64,000 nt of DNA from JAJXWB01 sp964634325 (GCA_964634325.1 CAZWJF010000006.1:1-64000); one strand, 5' to 3'. Counted from the first letter of the stretch, positions 34,831 to 43,597 are shown. Translations and numbers: made by a program. Notes: generated by a model from the letters alone, not told the origin.

Positions 34831-35047
34831 TCGCAATTGTTCGCTGCGAACTGGCGCGTGCTTCTGTGTGCGGACAAAGCAAGCGATCCTTAACGATAAG
34901 GCGTCTTTTCCGAGCTTGCGAGATTTCGACAAGCCGATCGAAACCGGATTATTCGGTCGTCTAAAGACCCTGTTCAGAAGTTTGTCGCCCATTGGTCGGA
35001 CCCCCATTCTCAAGTGCTTGCGAGCGCTTGCTATTCAGGTGCGTCCC
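34831..35047. promoter_or_regulatory. Intergenic region before the Tad-domain gene
   Basis: This 217-base stretch is less GC-rich than its neighbours. It contains a perfect inverted repeat GTTCGC-T-GCGAAC at 34839-34851. An open frame extends upstream from the Tad gene into this region, but it has no family similarity and no ribosome site, so I treat it as non-coding. Confidence 0.35.
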
Positions 35048-36379
35048 ATGAAGTGGCTCCGCTTCAGCCCATCGAAGACCGTCAGGTCCGTTCTCGAAAG
35101 ATTTCGGGGCGACGACTCCGGCGCCGTCGCGATCCTGTTCGGCATCGCGGCCTTGCCTGTCATGCTCGGCGTCGGGGCGGCGATCGATTATTCGTCCGTC
35201 GTGCAGACGCAGTCGAAATTGCAGGCGGCCGCAGACGCCGGCGCCCTGGCTGCGGCGCAAAATTCCAGCGGGACGCAGTCGCAGCGCCAATCGGTCGCCG
35301 AGAGCATCAGCCTTGGAACGCTCGGCGCGCTCGCGACCAAGATCAACGCGACCGCGACGGAAAGCGAACCCGCCTCGGGCCAGTACAAGGTCACGATCGC
35401 GGCAGCCGTGCCGACGGCCGTCATGAAGCTCGCCGGCATTGACGCCATCAGAGTCGTCGCTTCATCGGTCGCCGGGACAGTCAGCGGCCAGACGACGACC
35501 ACGACGACGACGACAACGTCTGCAGCCAACGTCTGCATCCTTGTTCTGGCCAAGAGCACGACCCAGGCGTTCCTCGGCAATTCCGGCGCGACGATCAATT
35601 CGCCGAAGTGCGAGGTCGACGTAGCGTCGACGGCCGCTCCTGCTGCGATCTTGAATAGCGCCGTCAAATTCACGCTGAACGAATTCTGTGTCGCCGGTAC
35701 GAGCATCATCAACAACGGCGCCACCGTCACGAACGGCTCGACATCGGTTCTGAAGACCGGTTGCGCGGTCGCCAGCGATCCGTTCGCCGGCAAACTGCCG
35801 ACCGTCTCCGTCGGGGCGTGCACGGTCAGCAACCAGACCTACAGCGGAGCGGTCACGCTCTCGCCCGGCGTCTACTGCGGCAGCTTCAATTTCAACGGAA
35901 CGGGGTCGCTCACCCTCAATCCGGGGCTCTACATCTTCAAAGGCGCCAGCTGGAATCTGAACAGCGGCTGGACCATGACGGGCAGCGGCGTCACGCTCTA
36001 CTTCGCGGACACCTCGTACATGCAGTTCAACGGGACGGCGGCCGTCAATCTCAGCGCGCCGACTTCGGGGACCTACGCGAACATCCTGATGTACGAGGCG
36101 GCGGGTCTTTCGACGTCGTCGTTCACGATCAATGGCGGTTCAGCGACGCCGGATTGTCTCACCGGTCTCATATACCTGCCGAGCCGCAACCTGACTTTCA
36201 ACAGCGGGGCGAGCGTCAATGCGGCGGCGATCACGATGGTCGTGAACACGCTGATCATGGATGGCGTGACGTGGAACCTCACGGCGTCGGCCTTCCCGAT
36301 CCCGTCGGCGTCCTCGACCGTGACGACGACGCAAACGACCACCGTCACCAGCCCGTCGTCAGTGCGCCTGATCCAGTGA
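35048..36379 (+). CDS. Tad-domain (TadG-like) surface/pilus-associated protein
   Basis: The 443-residue protein begins with a Flp-pilus TadE/TadG-like domain: a charged start, one hydrophobic helix (SGAVAILFGIAALPVMLGVGAAIDY at about 25-50) and LQAAADAGALAAA. After about residue 140 comes a Thr run (about nine consecutive Thr, coded by an ACG-rich tract at 35490-35518) and then a Ser/Thr/Asn/Gly-rich region with short repeated phrases such as SFNFNGTGSLTLNPGLYIFKG, which looks like a beta-helix. The C-terminus has a second Thr-rich segment. It is probably membrane-tethered and periplasmic or exposed. No other tad genes are in the window. Confidence 0.8.
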   Translation: MKWLRFSPSKTVRSVLERFRGDDSGAVAILFGIAALPVMLGVGAAIDYSSVVQTQSKLQAAADAGALAAAQNSSGTQSQRQSVAESISLGTLGALATKINATATESEPASGQYKVTIAAAVPTAVMKLAGIDAIRVVASSVAGTVSGQTTTTTTTTTSAANVCILVLAKSTTQAFLGNSGATINSPKCEVDVASTAAPAAILNSAVKFTLNEFCVAGTSIINNGATVTNGSTSVLKTGCAVASDPFAGKLPTVSVGACTVSNQTYSGAVTLSPGVYCGSFNFNGTGSLTLNPGLYIFKGASWNLNSGWTMTGSGVTLYFADTSYMQFNGTAAVNLSAPTSGTYANILMYEAAGLSTSSFTINGGSATPDCLTGLIYLPSRNLTFNSGASVNAAAITMVVNTLIMDGVTWNLTASAFPIPSASSTVTTTQTTTVTSPSSVRLIQ

Positions 36380-36412
36380 CAGGGCGGCGCGAAGAGCGAT
36401 CCCGCGCAGCGC

Positions 36413-36433
36413 GCCGCTAACCGGAGTAGCGGC
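36413..36433. terminator. Hairpin between convergent genes
   Basis: GCCGCTA and TAGCGGC pair perfectly around a seven-base loop, 34 bases after the Tad-domain stop and 27 bases before the CoA-transferase stop. No T-run follows, so it is a weak bidirectional terminator candidate. Confidence 0.35.
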
Positions 36434-36459
36434 GGCCGTCGCAATCCTCGCGCAGTCGG

Positions 36460-38463
36460 TCAGGCCGTCGTCTCTATCTCTTCGAGGCCCTTTTCCGCTT
36501 CCGCCGCGCTTTCGTAGATGTGCGGCGCGACGCCACGCTTCGTCAGCGCGTCGCCGAGTTTCATGCGCAGGAAGCCGGACGTCGTGTAACGCGTGACTTC
36601 GGAATAGAAGCGGTCCATCAGCCCGCGCACCATTGCCGAATAGCTGTCCAGCAATTCGGGCGCGATCGTGAAATTGTCGTAGTTGATGATGGCGGCGACG
36701 CGCTTGCCGAGCGGCGCAAGCCGTTTTTCCACGATCGCCCCGATCGCGTCGACGTCGGTTTGCGTGCGCACCGCGTAGCGTTCGAGATTGACGAAGAAAT
36801 GGCCGCTCGCCTCGTCGTAGACGAAGCGCTGTTCGAGCGGGATCGTCAGCATGCTGTCGCGCAGGTTCATCGGGTCCTGTACGAAGATGCGCGCGTCCAT
36901 CAGCTTCGGCGTCGTCGGCATGAGCGGCGCGAAATCCATTTTCGCGAGTATGTCGCGCTGGATGTCGACGCCCGGCGCGACCTCGGTCAGCTCCATGCCC
37001 TCGGCGGTCAGCCGGAAAACGCAACGCTCGGTCACGTAGAGAACCGTCTTGCCCTGCTTGCGCGCCACATCGCCGGAAAAGGTCACATGCTCGACGGCGG
37101 CGACGAATTTGCGGATGTCGCCGTCCTTGCGGATGACGAGCGCGCCGTCATTGCACTCGACCTCGAGATCGCCGGCGACGAAGGTGCCGACGAATACGAC
37201 TTTCTTGGCGTTCTGGCTGATGTTGATGAAGCCGCCGGCCCCGGCGAGCCGCGGACCGAATTTCGAAACGTTGAGCGAGCCGTTCCGGTCGGCTTGCGCA
37301 AGACCGAGAAATGCGACGTCGAGGCCGCCGCCGTCGTAGAAGTCGAATTGATAGGGTTGGTCGATCACCGCCTGCGCGTTGACGCCGGCGCCGAAATCCA
37401 TGCCGCTTGCGGGAATGCCGCCGATCAGGCCGGGCTCGGCCGTCAGCGTGATCAGATCGGCGATCTTCTCCTCGTTGGCGATGGCCGCGACGCCTTCGGG
37501 CATGCCGATGCCGAGATTGACGACGCTGTTGGGTTCGAGCTCCAGCGCCGCGCGACGGGCGATGATCTTTCGGGCGCCGTCCGCCATGGGCGGCATCGAG
37601 CCGGCGCGTGCGCGGATTTCGGCGGAGTAGGCCGGATTATAGGCAGTGGCGAAGGTCTGCCAGTGGTTTTCCGGTCTCGCCACGACGACGCAATCGACGA
37701 GAATGCCGGGAATCTTGACCTGACGCGGATTGAGCGAGCCGCTTTCGGCCACGCGTTCGACCTGCGCGATGACGATGCCGCCGGAATTGCGCGCGGCCAT
37801 GGCGATGGCCAGCGCCTCCAGCGTCAGCGCCTCCTTCTCCATGGTCAGATTGCCGTCGGGATCTCCGGTGGTCGCGCGAATGACGCCGACGTTGATGGGG
37901 AAGCACTTGTAGTAGAGATAGTCCTCGCCGTCGATCTGCATCAGGCGAACGATATCTTCGGTCGTGCGCGCGTTGAGCTTGCCGCCGCCGTTGCGCGGAT
38001 CGACGAACGTGCCGAGGCCGACGCGCGTGATGTGGCCCGGGCGGTGGGCGGCGATATCGCGAAACAGATGCGTGATCACGCCCTGCGGCAGGTTGTAAGC
38101 CTCGATCTGATTTTCGACGGCGAAACGTTGCAGTTTCGGCACGAGGCCCCAATGCCCGCCGATCACTTTCTTGACGAGGCCGGGATGCGCGAGGTGGTTG
38201 AGCCCGCGCTCCCTGCCGTCGCCCTGGCCGGCCGCATAGACCAGCGTCAGATCGCGCGGATGCCCGGCCTTGCCCGCTTCTTCGTCGGCGCCGCCGAGGA
38301 AACGCTGCTCGATAGCGAGCGCGATTTCCTCAGCAAAGCCGATGCCGACGAAGCCGCCCGTCGCCAGCGTGTCGCCGTCGCGAATGAGTTTTACCGCGTC
38401 GGCGGCGGCGACGACCTTGCCTTTCTCGTCGCGCTTGAGGAAGGGAAGCGCGGGATGTTCCAT
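36460..38463 (-). CDS. Acyl-CoA:acetate/3-ketoacid CoA-transferase with C-terminal extension
   Basis: The 667-residue protein fuses the alpha and beta halves of a family I CoA-transferase, as in propionate CoA-transferase. The alpha half has GDTLATGGFVGIGFAEE at about 30-46; the beta half has NLGIGMPEGVAAIA and the catalytic Glu343 in TAEPGLIGG. Typical fused enzymes are about 520 residues, so about 140 residues at the C-terminus are extra (including YAVRTQTDVDAIGAIVEKRL and YTTSGFLRMKLGDAL). Similar long forms occur in Rhizobiales. It moves CoA between short-chain acids and may activate the substrate of the nearby catabolic genes. Confidence 0.88.
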   Translation of the reverse strand: MEHPALPFLKRDEKGKVVAAADAVKLIRDGDTLATGGFVGIGFAEEIALAIEQRFLGGADEEAGKAGHPRDLTLVYAAGQGDGRERGLNHLAHPGLVKKVIGGHWGLVPKLQRFAVENQIEAYNLPQGVITHLFRDIAAHRPGHITRVGLGTFVDPRNGGGKLNARTTEDIVRLMQIDGEDYLYYKCFPINVGVIRATTGDPDGNLTMEKEALTLEALAIAMAARNSGGIVIAQVERVAESGSLNPRQVKIPGILVDCVVVARPENHWQTFATAYNPAYSAEIRARAGSMPPMADGARKIIARRAALELEPNSVVNLGIGMPEGVAAIANEEKIADLITLTAEPGLIGGIPASGMDFGAGVNAQAVIDQPYQFDFYDGGGLDVAFLGLAQADRNGSLNVSKFGPRLAGAGGFINISQNAKKVVFVGTFVAGDLEVECNDGALVIRKDGDIRKFVAAVEHVTFSGDVARKQGKTVLYVTERCVFRLTAEGMELTEVAPGVDIQRDILAKMDFAPLMPTTPKLMDARIFVQDPMNLRDSMLTIPLEQRFVYDEASGHFFVNLERYAVRTQTDVDAIGAIVEKRLAPLGKRVAAIINYDNFTIAPELLDSYSAMVRGLMDRFYSEVTRYTTSGFLRMKLGDALTKRGVAPHIYESAAEAEKGLEEIETTA

Positions 38464-38487
38464 GCAACAGTCCGTTGGCTCGAATGA

Positions 38488-39075
38488 TCAGGCGGCGCGC
38501 AGCGCCTCCTCGACGAAATCGAGCCTATCCTGACCGAAAAACATGTGGTCGCCGACAAAAATCGTCGGCGCTCCGAACACGCCGCGCCCGACCGCCTCCT
38601 CGGTTGTCGCCTTGAGGCGGTCCTTGGCGTCCTGGGCCTCGGCCTTCGCGAGGAATTCCTGGGGGTCGAACCCTGCCGCCTTCAAGGTCGCGGCTGCGGT
38701 CGGCAGGTCGTTCATATTCTTCTGGTCGACCCACATGGCCTTGAACATGGCGTCGACGTAGGGACGGAACTGGGGCGTCCCCTCGAGCGCAGCCGCGCCG
38801 CGCATCATCAGCAGCGTGTTGACGGGAAAGAAGGGGTTGTGATTGAACGCGACGCCGTAGCGGCTCGCGAACCGCGCGAGATCGGAATTCATCCATTTGC
38901 CCTTGGCCGGCACGTTCGCCGGCGACGCATTTCCGGTCGCCTTGAATACGCCGCCGAGCAGCATCGGCCGCCAGACGATTTCGGCGCCGGCGCGCTTCGC
39001 CAGCCCGTCCATCTGCGTGTAGGCGAGGTAAGATGCCGGGGATCCGAAATCGAAGAAAAATTCCGCGCGCTTCAT
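38488..39075 (-). CDS. 2-hydroxychromene-2-carboxylate isomerase-like DsbA-fold protein
   Basis: The 195-residue protein has the thioredoxin/DsbA fold of the HCCA isomerase and kappa-class GST family. The N-terminal FFFDFGSPASYLAY has the catalytic Ser in place of a Cys, and GVFGAPTIFVGDHMFFGQDRLDFVEEAL is the cis-Pro region and C-terminus. HCCA isomerase acts in naphthalene breakdown with glutathione, but many relatives have other or unknown roles. It lies 24 bases upstream of the CoA-transferase on the same strand, so the two are probably co-transcribed. Confidence 0.87.
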   Translation of the reverse strand: MKRAEFFFDFGSPASYLAYTQMDGLAKRAGAEIVWRPMLLGGVFKATGNASPANVPAKGKWMNSDLARFASRYGVAFNHNPFFPVNTLLMMRGAAALEGTPQFRPYVDAMFKAMWVDQKNMNDLPTAAATLKAAGFDPQEFLAKAEAQDAKDRLKATTEEAVGRGVFGAPTIFVGDHMFFGQDRLDFVEEALRAA

Positions 39076-39090
39076 GTTTCTCTCCCGATG

Positions 39091-39104
39091 GATGTAATTA
39101 CATC
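39091..39104. promoter_or_regulatory. 14-base perfect palindrome GATGTAATTACATC
   Basis: The palindrome lies in the 78-base gap between two divergent genes, the isomerase-like gene and an SDR gene. Its AT-rich core TGTAATTACA resembles operators of TetR- or GntR-type regulators. No regulator gene lies beside it. Confidence 0.5.
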
Positions 39105-39153
39105 TATCTCATGCTACGATGAAACGGCGATCGAACGAAAGCGGGAGAACGCC

Positions 39154-39882
39154 ATGGTCGAAAGAAAAGCGGCGCTCGTGATCGGGGCCGGCGATGCGAC
39201 GGGCGGCGCGATCGCACGCCGCTTCGCGCGCGAAGGCTACGTCGCCTGTCCTGTGCGGCGGCATGCCGACAAGCTCGGTCCGCTGGTTGTGGAGATCGAG
39301 CGCGCGGGACATGAAGTCCGGCCCTTCGGCGTCGATGCGCGCGACGAGGACCAGATGGTCGCGCTCGTCGCAGACATTGAGCGTGAGATCGGGCCGATCG
39401 AGGTCGCCGTCTTCAATATCGGCGCGAACGTGCGTTTTCCGATCGACGATTTGACCTCGCGCGTCTACCGCAAGGTCTGGGAGATGGCCTGTTTCGCCGG
39501 CTTTCTCATGGGACGCGAGGTTGCGCGGCCGATGGCGCGGCGCGGGCGCGGCACGATCATTTTCACCGGCGCCACGGCGAGCCTGCGCGGCGGTTCGGGC
39601 TTCGCCGCCTTTGCGGGCGCGAAATTCGCGCTGCGGGCGCTCGCCCAGAGCATGGCGCGCGAACTCGGTCCCAAGGGCGTGCATGTCGCCCATTCGATCA
39701 TCGACGGCGCAATCGACACGGCGTTCATCCGCGACAACTTCTCGGAGCGCTACGCGCTGAAGTCGCAGGACGGCGTTCTCGATCCGGAAGCCATCGCCGA
39801 AGCGTATTGGGCGGTCCACATCCAGCCCCGCAACGCATGGACTCATGAATTCGACCTGCGGCCCTGGATGGAGAACTGGTAA
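39154..39882 (+). CDS. Atypical SDR-family protein lacking the catalytic Tyr
   Basis: The 242-residue protein has the SDR fold but unusual motifs. The glycine-rich loop reads GAGDATGGAIA, the NNAG position reads FNIGAN, and the YxxxK site reads F153-A-G-A-K157, so the catalytic Tyr is Phe while the Lys is kept. The Ser position reads FTGATAS. GCGGGAG lies six bases before the ATG. It may bind a nucleotide or CoA ester without classical dehydrogenase activity. I recall this variant as a recurrent SDR subgroup in proteobacteria, so it is probably not decay. Confidence 0.85.
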   Translation: MVERKAALVIGAGDATGGAIARRFAREGYVACPVRRHADKLGPLVVEIERAGHEVRPFGVDARDEDQMVALVADIEREIGPIEVAVFNIGANVRFPIDDLTSRVYRKVWEMACFAGFLMGREVARPMARRGRGTIIFTGATASLRGGSGFAAFAGAKFALRALAQSMARELGPKGVHVAHSIIDGAIDTAFIRDNFSERYALKSQDGVLDPEAIAEAYWAVHIQPRNAWTHEFDLRPWMENW

Positions 39883-39976
39883 TCGGGCTTGCCCGTCACA
39901 GAATTCGGGCGCATCGTACCGTCGGAAACATTTCGCTGGACTGAGATCGGTCAGCGATGGTTTTCAGGGGGCGAGC

Positions 39977-41410
39977 ATGGAACTATTCTCTGCGACCGTT
40001 TCGGTCGAGTCCCAGGATCGTTTTTTCCAGCTTCAACATCACTGCCTCGACATTCTCGATCCAGCGCCCGATTCCTCAGGAGTCGCCGGTCGATCGATTG
40101 GCGTCTTCGCGCTGGATCAGCAACTCGAAGCCTTGAGACGCGAAGGCTTCGACGTCGAGCGCGTCGAAGCAAAGCCGGACTTCTTCCAAAAGCGGTTCGA
40201 CCTCGTCAATCGCGAGCCGTACGAATTTTCCGAAGATCCTGACCATGTTCTGCGCTCGCCGAGCGCTGCGCTCTATTTCACCAGCGCCGGGATAGACCAG
40301 ATGCTCGACGCATGGGCGAGAGCGTGGCCCCAGTTGATCCATCTGTGGCAATTGCCCGACCGTACCTGGGGAGACGGCGCCTGGCACATCCAGCCGCACT
40401 CATGCCGCGCCGCGCTGGTGGGCGCCGGAGCCACGGCCGGACGCAGAACCGTACTGATATCGAGCGGCCTGCATGCGCGCGAATGGATCGCTCCTGACGC
40501 TTGCATGACGGCGCTCAACCTTCTTGTCGCAAGCTATGCCGCCAATACGGGCATCAGGCTCAGTCCGAATGCGACGTCGGCGGGAAAGAGTTTCACGCGC
40601 GAGCAAGTCAAAGCGGTTCTGGAGCGGCTTCTCGTCATCTTCTATCCCAACGCCAATCCGGACGGGCGCGACTTCTCGCAAGCCGCGCCGCAGAACGTTT
40701 TGTGGCGCAAGAACAGACGCTCCTTCCAGGAGGGCTATGGCGTCGACGTCAATCGCAACTTCAATTTCCTGTGGCAGTACCGGGGCGCGCCGTACGACGA
40801 TTTCAAGATCACCGACCATCTCGTTCCCGGTGGGTCGAGCTACATCAACGATCTTTACAAGGGCACGTTCGCCGGCTCGGAGCCCGAGACGCGCAACATG
40901 CAATTCATCATCGATTCCTATCCGACCCTGGAATTCTTCGTCGACGTGCACAGCAACACGCAAACGATATACCTGCCGTGGGGCGATGCGCCGAACCAGC
41001 AAGACAAGCAGCCGATGAATTTCTCCAATCCCGCGTACAACGATTGGCGCGGCAGGAATCCGGCGTATGGGGAATATCTGCTGAAGACCGACTACGACAA
41101 CCGTGAAAGCGTCGCCAAGCAGATGCTGGCGTCGCTCAAGAAGGTCCAGGGGACCACGTACAATTATGGGCAGTCGGCCGTCATATACGGTCACACGGTG
41201 GCGTCTGCGGACGATTATGCGCTCAGCCGATCGTTCCTCGATCCGAAGCGCCGGCGGGTTCACACGATGACATTCGAATGCGGCGTCTCCAAAGGAGACT
41301 ATGCGCCGGATACGAAGGCCGAAAGAGACGTCGTGGTGCGAGATACCTGCGCTGCGCTCATCGAGATGTGCTGCATCGCGGCTGGCGTTCCTTCACCAAC
41401 GGTCGCCTAG
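39977..41410 (+). CDS. M14-family zinc carboxypeptidase
   Basis: The 477-residue protein has the metallocarboxypeptidase core. The zinc ligands are His and Glu in GLHAREWI and His in VDVHSNTQ. Substrate-binding residues appear in NANPDGRD and DVNRNFNF, and the catalytic Glu is in MTFECGVSKGD near the C-terminus. The N-terminal 110 residues look like a carboxypeptidase propeptide (FDVERVEAKPDFFQKRF). No signal peptide is seen at the chosen ATG, which has AGGGGG upstream; a longer start would not give one either. The gene end overlaps the collagen-like gene by 18 bases on the other strand. Confidence 0.88.
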   Translation: MELFSATVSVESQDRFFQLQHHCLDILDPAPDSSGVAGRSIGVFALDQQLEALRREGFDVERVEAKPDFFQKRFDLVNREPYEFSEDPDHVLRSPSAALYFTSAGIDQMLDAWARAWPQLIHLWQLPDRTWGDGAWHIQPHSCRAALVGAGATAGRRTVLISSGLHAREWIAPDACMTALNLLVASYAANTGIRLSPNATSAGKSFTREQVKAVLERLLVIFYPNANPDGRDFSQAAPQNVLWRKNRRSFQEGYGVDVNRNFNFLWQYRGAPYDDFKITDHLVPGGSSYINDLYKGTFAGSEPETRNMQFIIDSYPTLEFFVDVHSNTQTIYLPWGDAPNQQDKQPMNFSNPAYNDWRGRNPAYGEYLLKTDYDNRESVAKQMLASLKKVQGTTYNYGQSAVIYGHTVASADDYALSRSFLDPKRRRVHTMTFECGVSKGDYAPDTKAERDVVVRDTCAALIEMCCIAAGVPSPTVA

Positions 41411-42433
41411 GCCAACCGCCTTCATAGAGCCGGCGGCACCGTCGGCGCCGGGCTCGCCTGCCTTGCCGGCCGGACCCTGCGCTCCGCGAGGGCCGACGCC
41501 GCCGTCGCCGATGCACAGGCCCGCCGGCAGGCCTGCTGGTCCGCCCACGCCGCCCTCGCCGCCGGGACCGGCCGCCCCGGCTGCGCCGCCGCGCCCGCCC
41601 TCTGCGGAAAACTCGACCCGGCCCGCCGCCTCCTGCGGCTCCTTGGCGGCGAGCGTGAGCTGTCCGCCCGCGCCGCCCGGCGCGCCGTCGCCGCCGTCGC
41701 CGCCTTTGCCGCCCGCGCCGCCCGGGCCGCCGGGAGCTGCTGGCTTGAGGCACTTCTCGGGAGCTGAAACTGCGGTTGCGCCGGCCGCGCCCGCGGACCC
41801 CGCCAGGCCTGGCCGCCCCGGCGCGCCGGCTGCGCCCGCTTCGCCCGAGAGATCGACGCGCAGCACGCCGGAGATCCGGCCGTGTACGCGCAAGACGACC
41901 CGCCCGGCGTCGCGGCCCGCGCCTTTCGCGGCGGGCTTGCCGGTCAATGCAAACGCGCGGATTTCGCTGTTTTCCGCAATGAGCGTCTCGACCTCGATCT
42001 CCAGGTCGCCGCCACTGGTGATCAAGGTCGAATCGCGCAGCGTGAGCTTCGACGCCGCGATCCGTCCGGCCGTCCCGGGATCGAAGACAATGGTCGCGCC
42101 TTCGATCAGAAGGGCCGGACGCTGGCGCAATTCGTCGATGCGCGAGATTTCGCCGGACGCCGAAAGCGGCGCCTTGACGCTCGCCGGAATCTTGGCGGCG
42201 CTCTGCGGCCAGTTTGAGCGGTCGACGCGCTCGATCGCAGCGTTGCCCGCCGGCAGGAAACCGGGCTTTCCAGTCGCATGAGCGAGCAACCGCGCCGCGA
42301 AGGGCGGATAGCGATAATAGGCGGCCGAACCGCCGAGCGCGGCGACGGCTGCGCCGACGACGACGAGCGACGTGGCGAGGCTCGCGAAGCGACGCGATTT
42401 GGCGGCGGCCTGCTTTTCCTCGGTAATCGTCAC
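41393..42433 (-). CDS. Membrane-anchored collagen-like Gly-rich protein
   Basis: The 346-residue protein has a short cytoplasmic start, one membrane helix at about 19-40 (LATSLVVVGAAVAALGGSAAYY), a folded region at about 60-195 rich in beta-strand patterns (SKLTLRDSTLITSGGDLEIEVETLIAENSEIRA), and then Gly-X-Y collagen-like stretches at about 197-220, 233-257 and 279-335, for example GAPGRPGLAG and GPRGAQGPAGKAGEPG. Two cysteines (C228, C307) interrupt the repeats. It is likely periplasmic or surface-exposed. No family is recognised for the middle region. Another frame on the same strand gives an Arg-rich translation and is not used. Confidence 0.8.
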   Translation of the reverse strand: MTITEEKQAAAKSRRFASLATSLVVVGAAVAALGGSAAYYRYPPFAARLLAHATGKPGFLPAGNAAIERVDRSNWPQSAAKIPASVKAPLSASGEISRIDELRQRPALLIEGATIVFDPGTAGRIAASKLTLRDSTLITSGGDLEIEVETLIAENSEIRAFALTGKPAAKGAGRDAGRVVLRVHGRISGVLRVDLSGEAGAAGAPGRPGLAGSAGAAGATAVSAPEKCLKPAAPGGPGGAGGKGGDGGDGAPGGAGGQLTLAAKEPQEAAGRVEFSAEGGRGGAAGAAGPGGEGGVGGPAGLPAGLCIGDGGVGPRGAQGPAGKAGEPGADGAAGSMKAVGLGDRW

Positions 42434-42550
42434 GGCGGCGGGTCATTCCGGGCTTGCGGCGCAGGTGCGCGCCGGCAGCGCGGCGCATAGCATTGCCGAC
42501 GCGCGATAGACCAGTAAATTCGTCTCAGCGTCGCGCGGGAGCGCCGGTCT

Positions 42551-43597
42551 ATGCCCCCCTTGTCCGTTCTCGACCTTTCCTTCGTGACCGACGCGACGCC
42601 GCCTTCTGCGTCGCTCCGCAATTCGGTCGATCTCGCGATTCACGCGGACCGTCTGGGCTACGTGCGCTACTGGGTGGCCGAGCATCACAGCCTCGCTTCC
42701 GTCGCCTCAAGCGCGCCGGAGGTGATCATCGCCCGGCTCGCGGCGGCCACGCGGCGCATCCGCGTCGGCGCCGGCGGGGTCATGCTGCCCAATCATGCGC
42801 CGTTGATGGTGGCGGAGCGGTTCAGGACCCTCGAAGCGTTCTTTCCCGGCCGCATCGATCTCGGGCTCGGGCGGGCGCCCGGCACGGACCAGACGACGGC
42901 CTTCGCGCTGCGTCGGCATCAGATTCAGGAGCAGGACGCAGAAGCCGATTTTCTCGAAAAGCTGCAGGAGCTGATCCTCTGGGATACGGGCGAGTTTCCG
43001 CCGTCGCACCCGTTCGGGCGGATCGCGGTCATGCCGAGCGATGCGCGGCTGCCGCCGCTCTTTCTGCTCGGATCGAGCGACTACAGCGCGGAGCTGTCGG
43101 CGCAGATTGGTCTTGGCTACGCCTTCGCCCATCATTTCGCGAGCTATGACGCAGCCGCCGCGATGCGCGCCTATCGCGCGCATTTCGAGCCGTCGCGCTG
43201 GCGCGCGAAGCCATACGCCATTCTGGCCGTGGCGGTGATCGCCGCCGACACCGAGGCGGAGGCCGAACGCCTCGCCTCGAGCGCCGATCTCAACTGGCTT
43301 CGGCGATCGCGCGGCGAATATCGCGTCATGTCGAGCCCGGAAGAGGCGCTGGCGCAGGTCTATTCGGACCGGGATCGCGATTACATCCGCCGGCATCGCC
43401 GGCAATTGTTCGTGGGGACGCCGGCGAGCGTCAAAGCGCGCCTCGACGACCTCGCCGAGGCGACACAGGCCGACGAAATCATGATAGCCTCGGCTATCTA
43501 CGATCACGAAGCGCGCAAGCGCTCGTACGAACTGATGGCGAAAGCCTATGCGATCGCGCCGCTCGAAAGCGCGACGCCGGAGGGAGCGAATACATGA
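42551..43597 (+). CDS. LLM-class flavin-dependent oxidoreductase
   Basis: The 348-residue protein is a luciferase-like FMN-dependent monooxygenase. It has YVRYWVAEHHSL, RIRVGAGGVMLPNHAPLMVAERF and GRIDLGLGRAPGTD, which are typical of the MsnO8-like group within this family. These enzymes use reduced flavin and O2 (or F420). The stop overlaps the next gene in an ATGA. The substrate is unknown. It heads a three-gene run with an NTF2-like protein and a degenerate HtrA-like protein. Confidence 0.9.
   Translation: MPPLSVLDLSFVTDATPPSASLRNSVDLAIHADRLGYVRYWVAEHHSLASVASSAPEVIIARLAAATRRIRVGAGGVMLPNHAPLMVAERFRTLEAFFPGRIDLGLGRAPGTDQTTAFALRRHQIQEQDAEADFLEKLQELILWDTGEFPPSHPFGRIAVMPSDARLPPLFLLGSSDYSAELSAQIGLGYAFAHHFASYDAAAAMRAYRAHFEPSRWRAKPYAILAVAVIAADTEAEAERLASSADLNWLRRSRGEYRVMSSPEEALAQVYSDRDRDYIRRHRRQLFVGTPASVKARLDDLAEATQADEIMIASAIYDHEARKRSYELMAKAYAIAPLESATPEGANT

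Noticed and set aside
34839..34851. GTTCGC-T-GCGAAC as a LexA box
   Set aside because: Alphaproteobacterial LexA uses a direct repeat GTTC-N7-GTTC; this is an inverted repeat with shorter spacing and no SOS gene follows.
35490..35520. ACG-repeat tract as a CRISPR or phase-variable element
   Set aside because: It is a short Thr-coding run inside an intact gene; no spacers exist, and triplet changes would not shift the frame.
41410..42430. GC-rich tandem pattern as a non-coding repeat array
   Set aside because: The periodicity is fully explained by Gly-X-Y codons of the collagen-like protein.
41358..42488. An Arg-rich 376-residue frame overlapping the collagen-like gene on the same strand
   Set aside because: It is a frame-shifted reading of Gly/Ala codons and lacks a membrane anchor or any family similarity.
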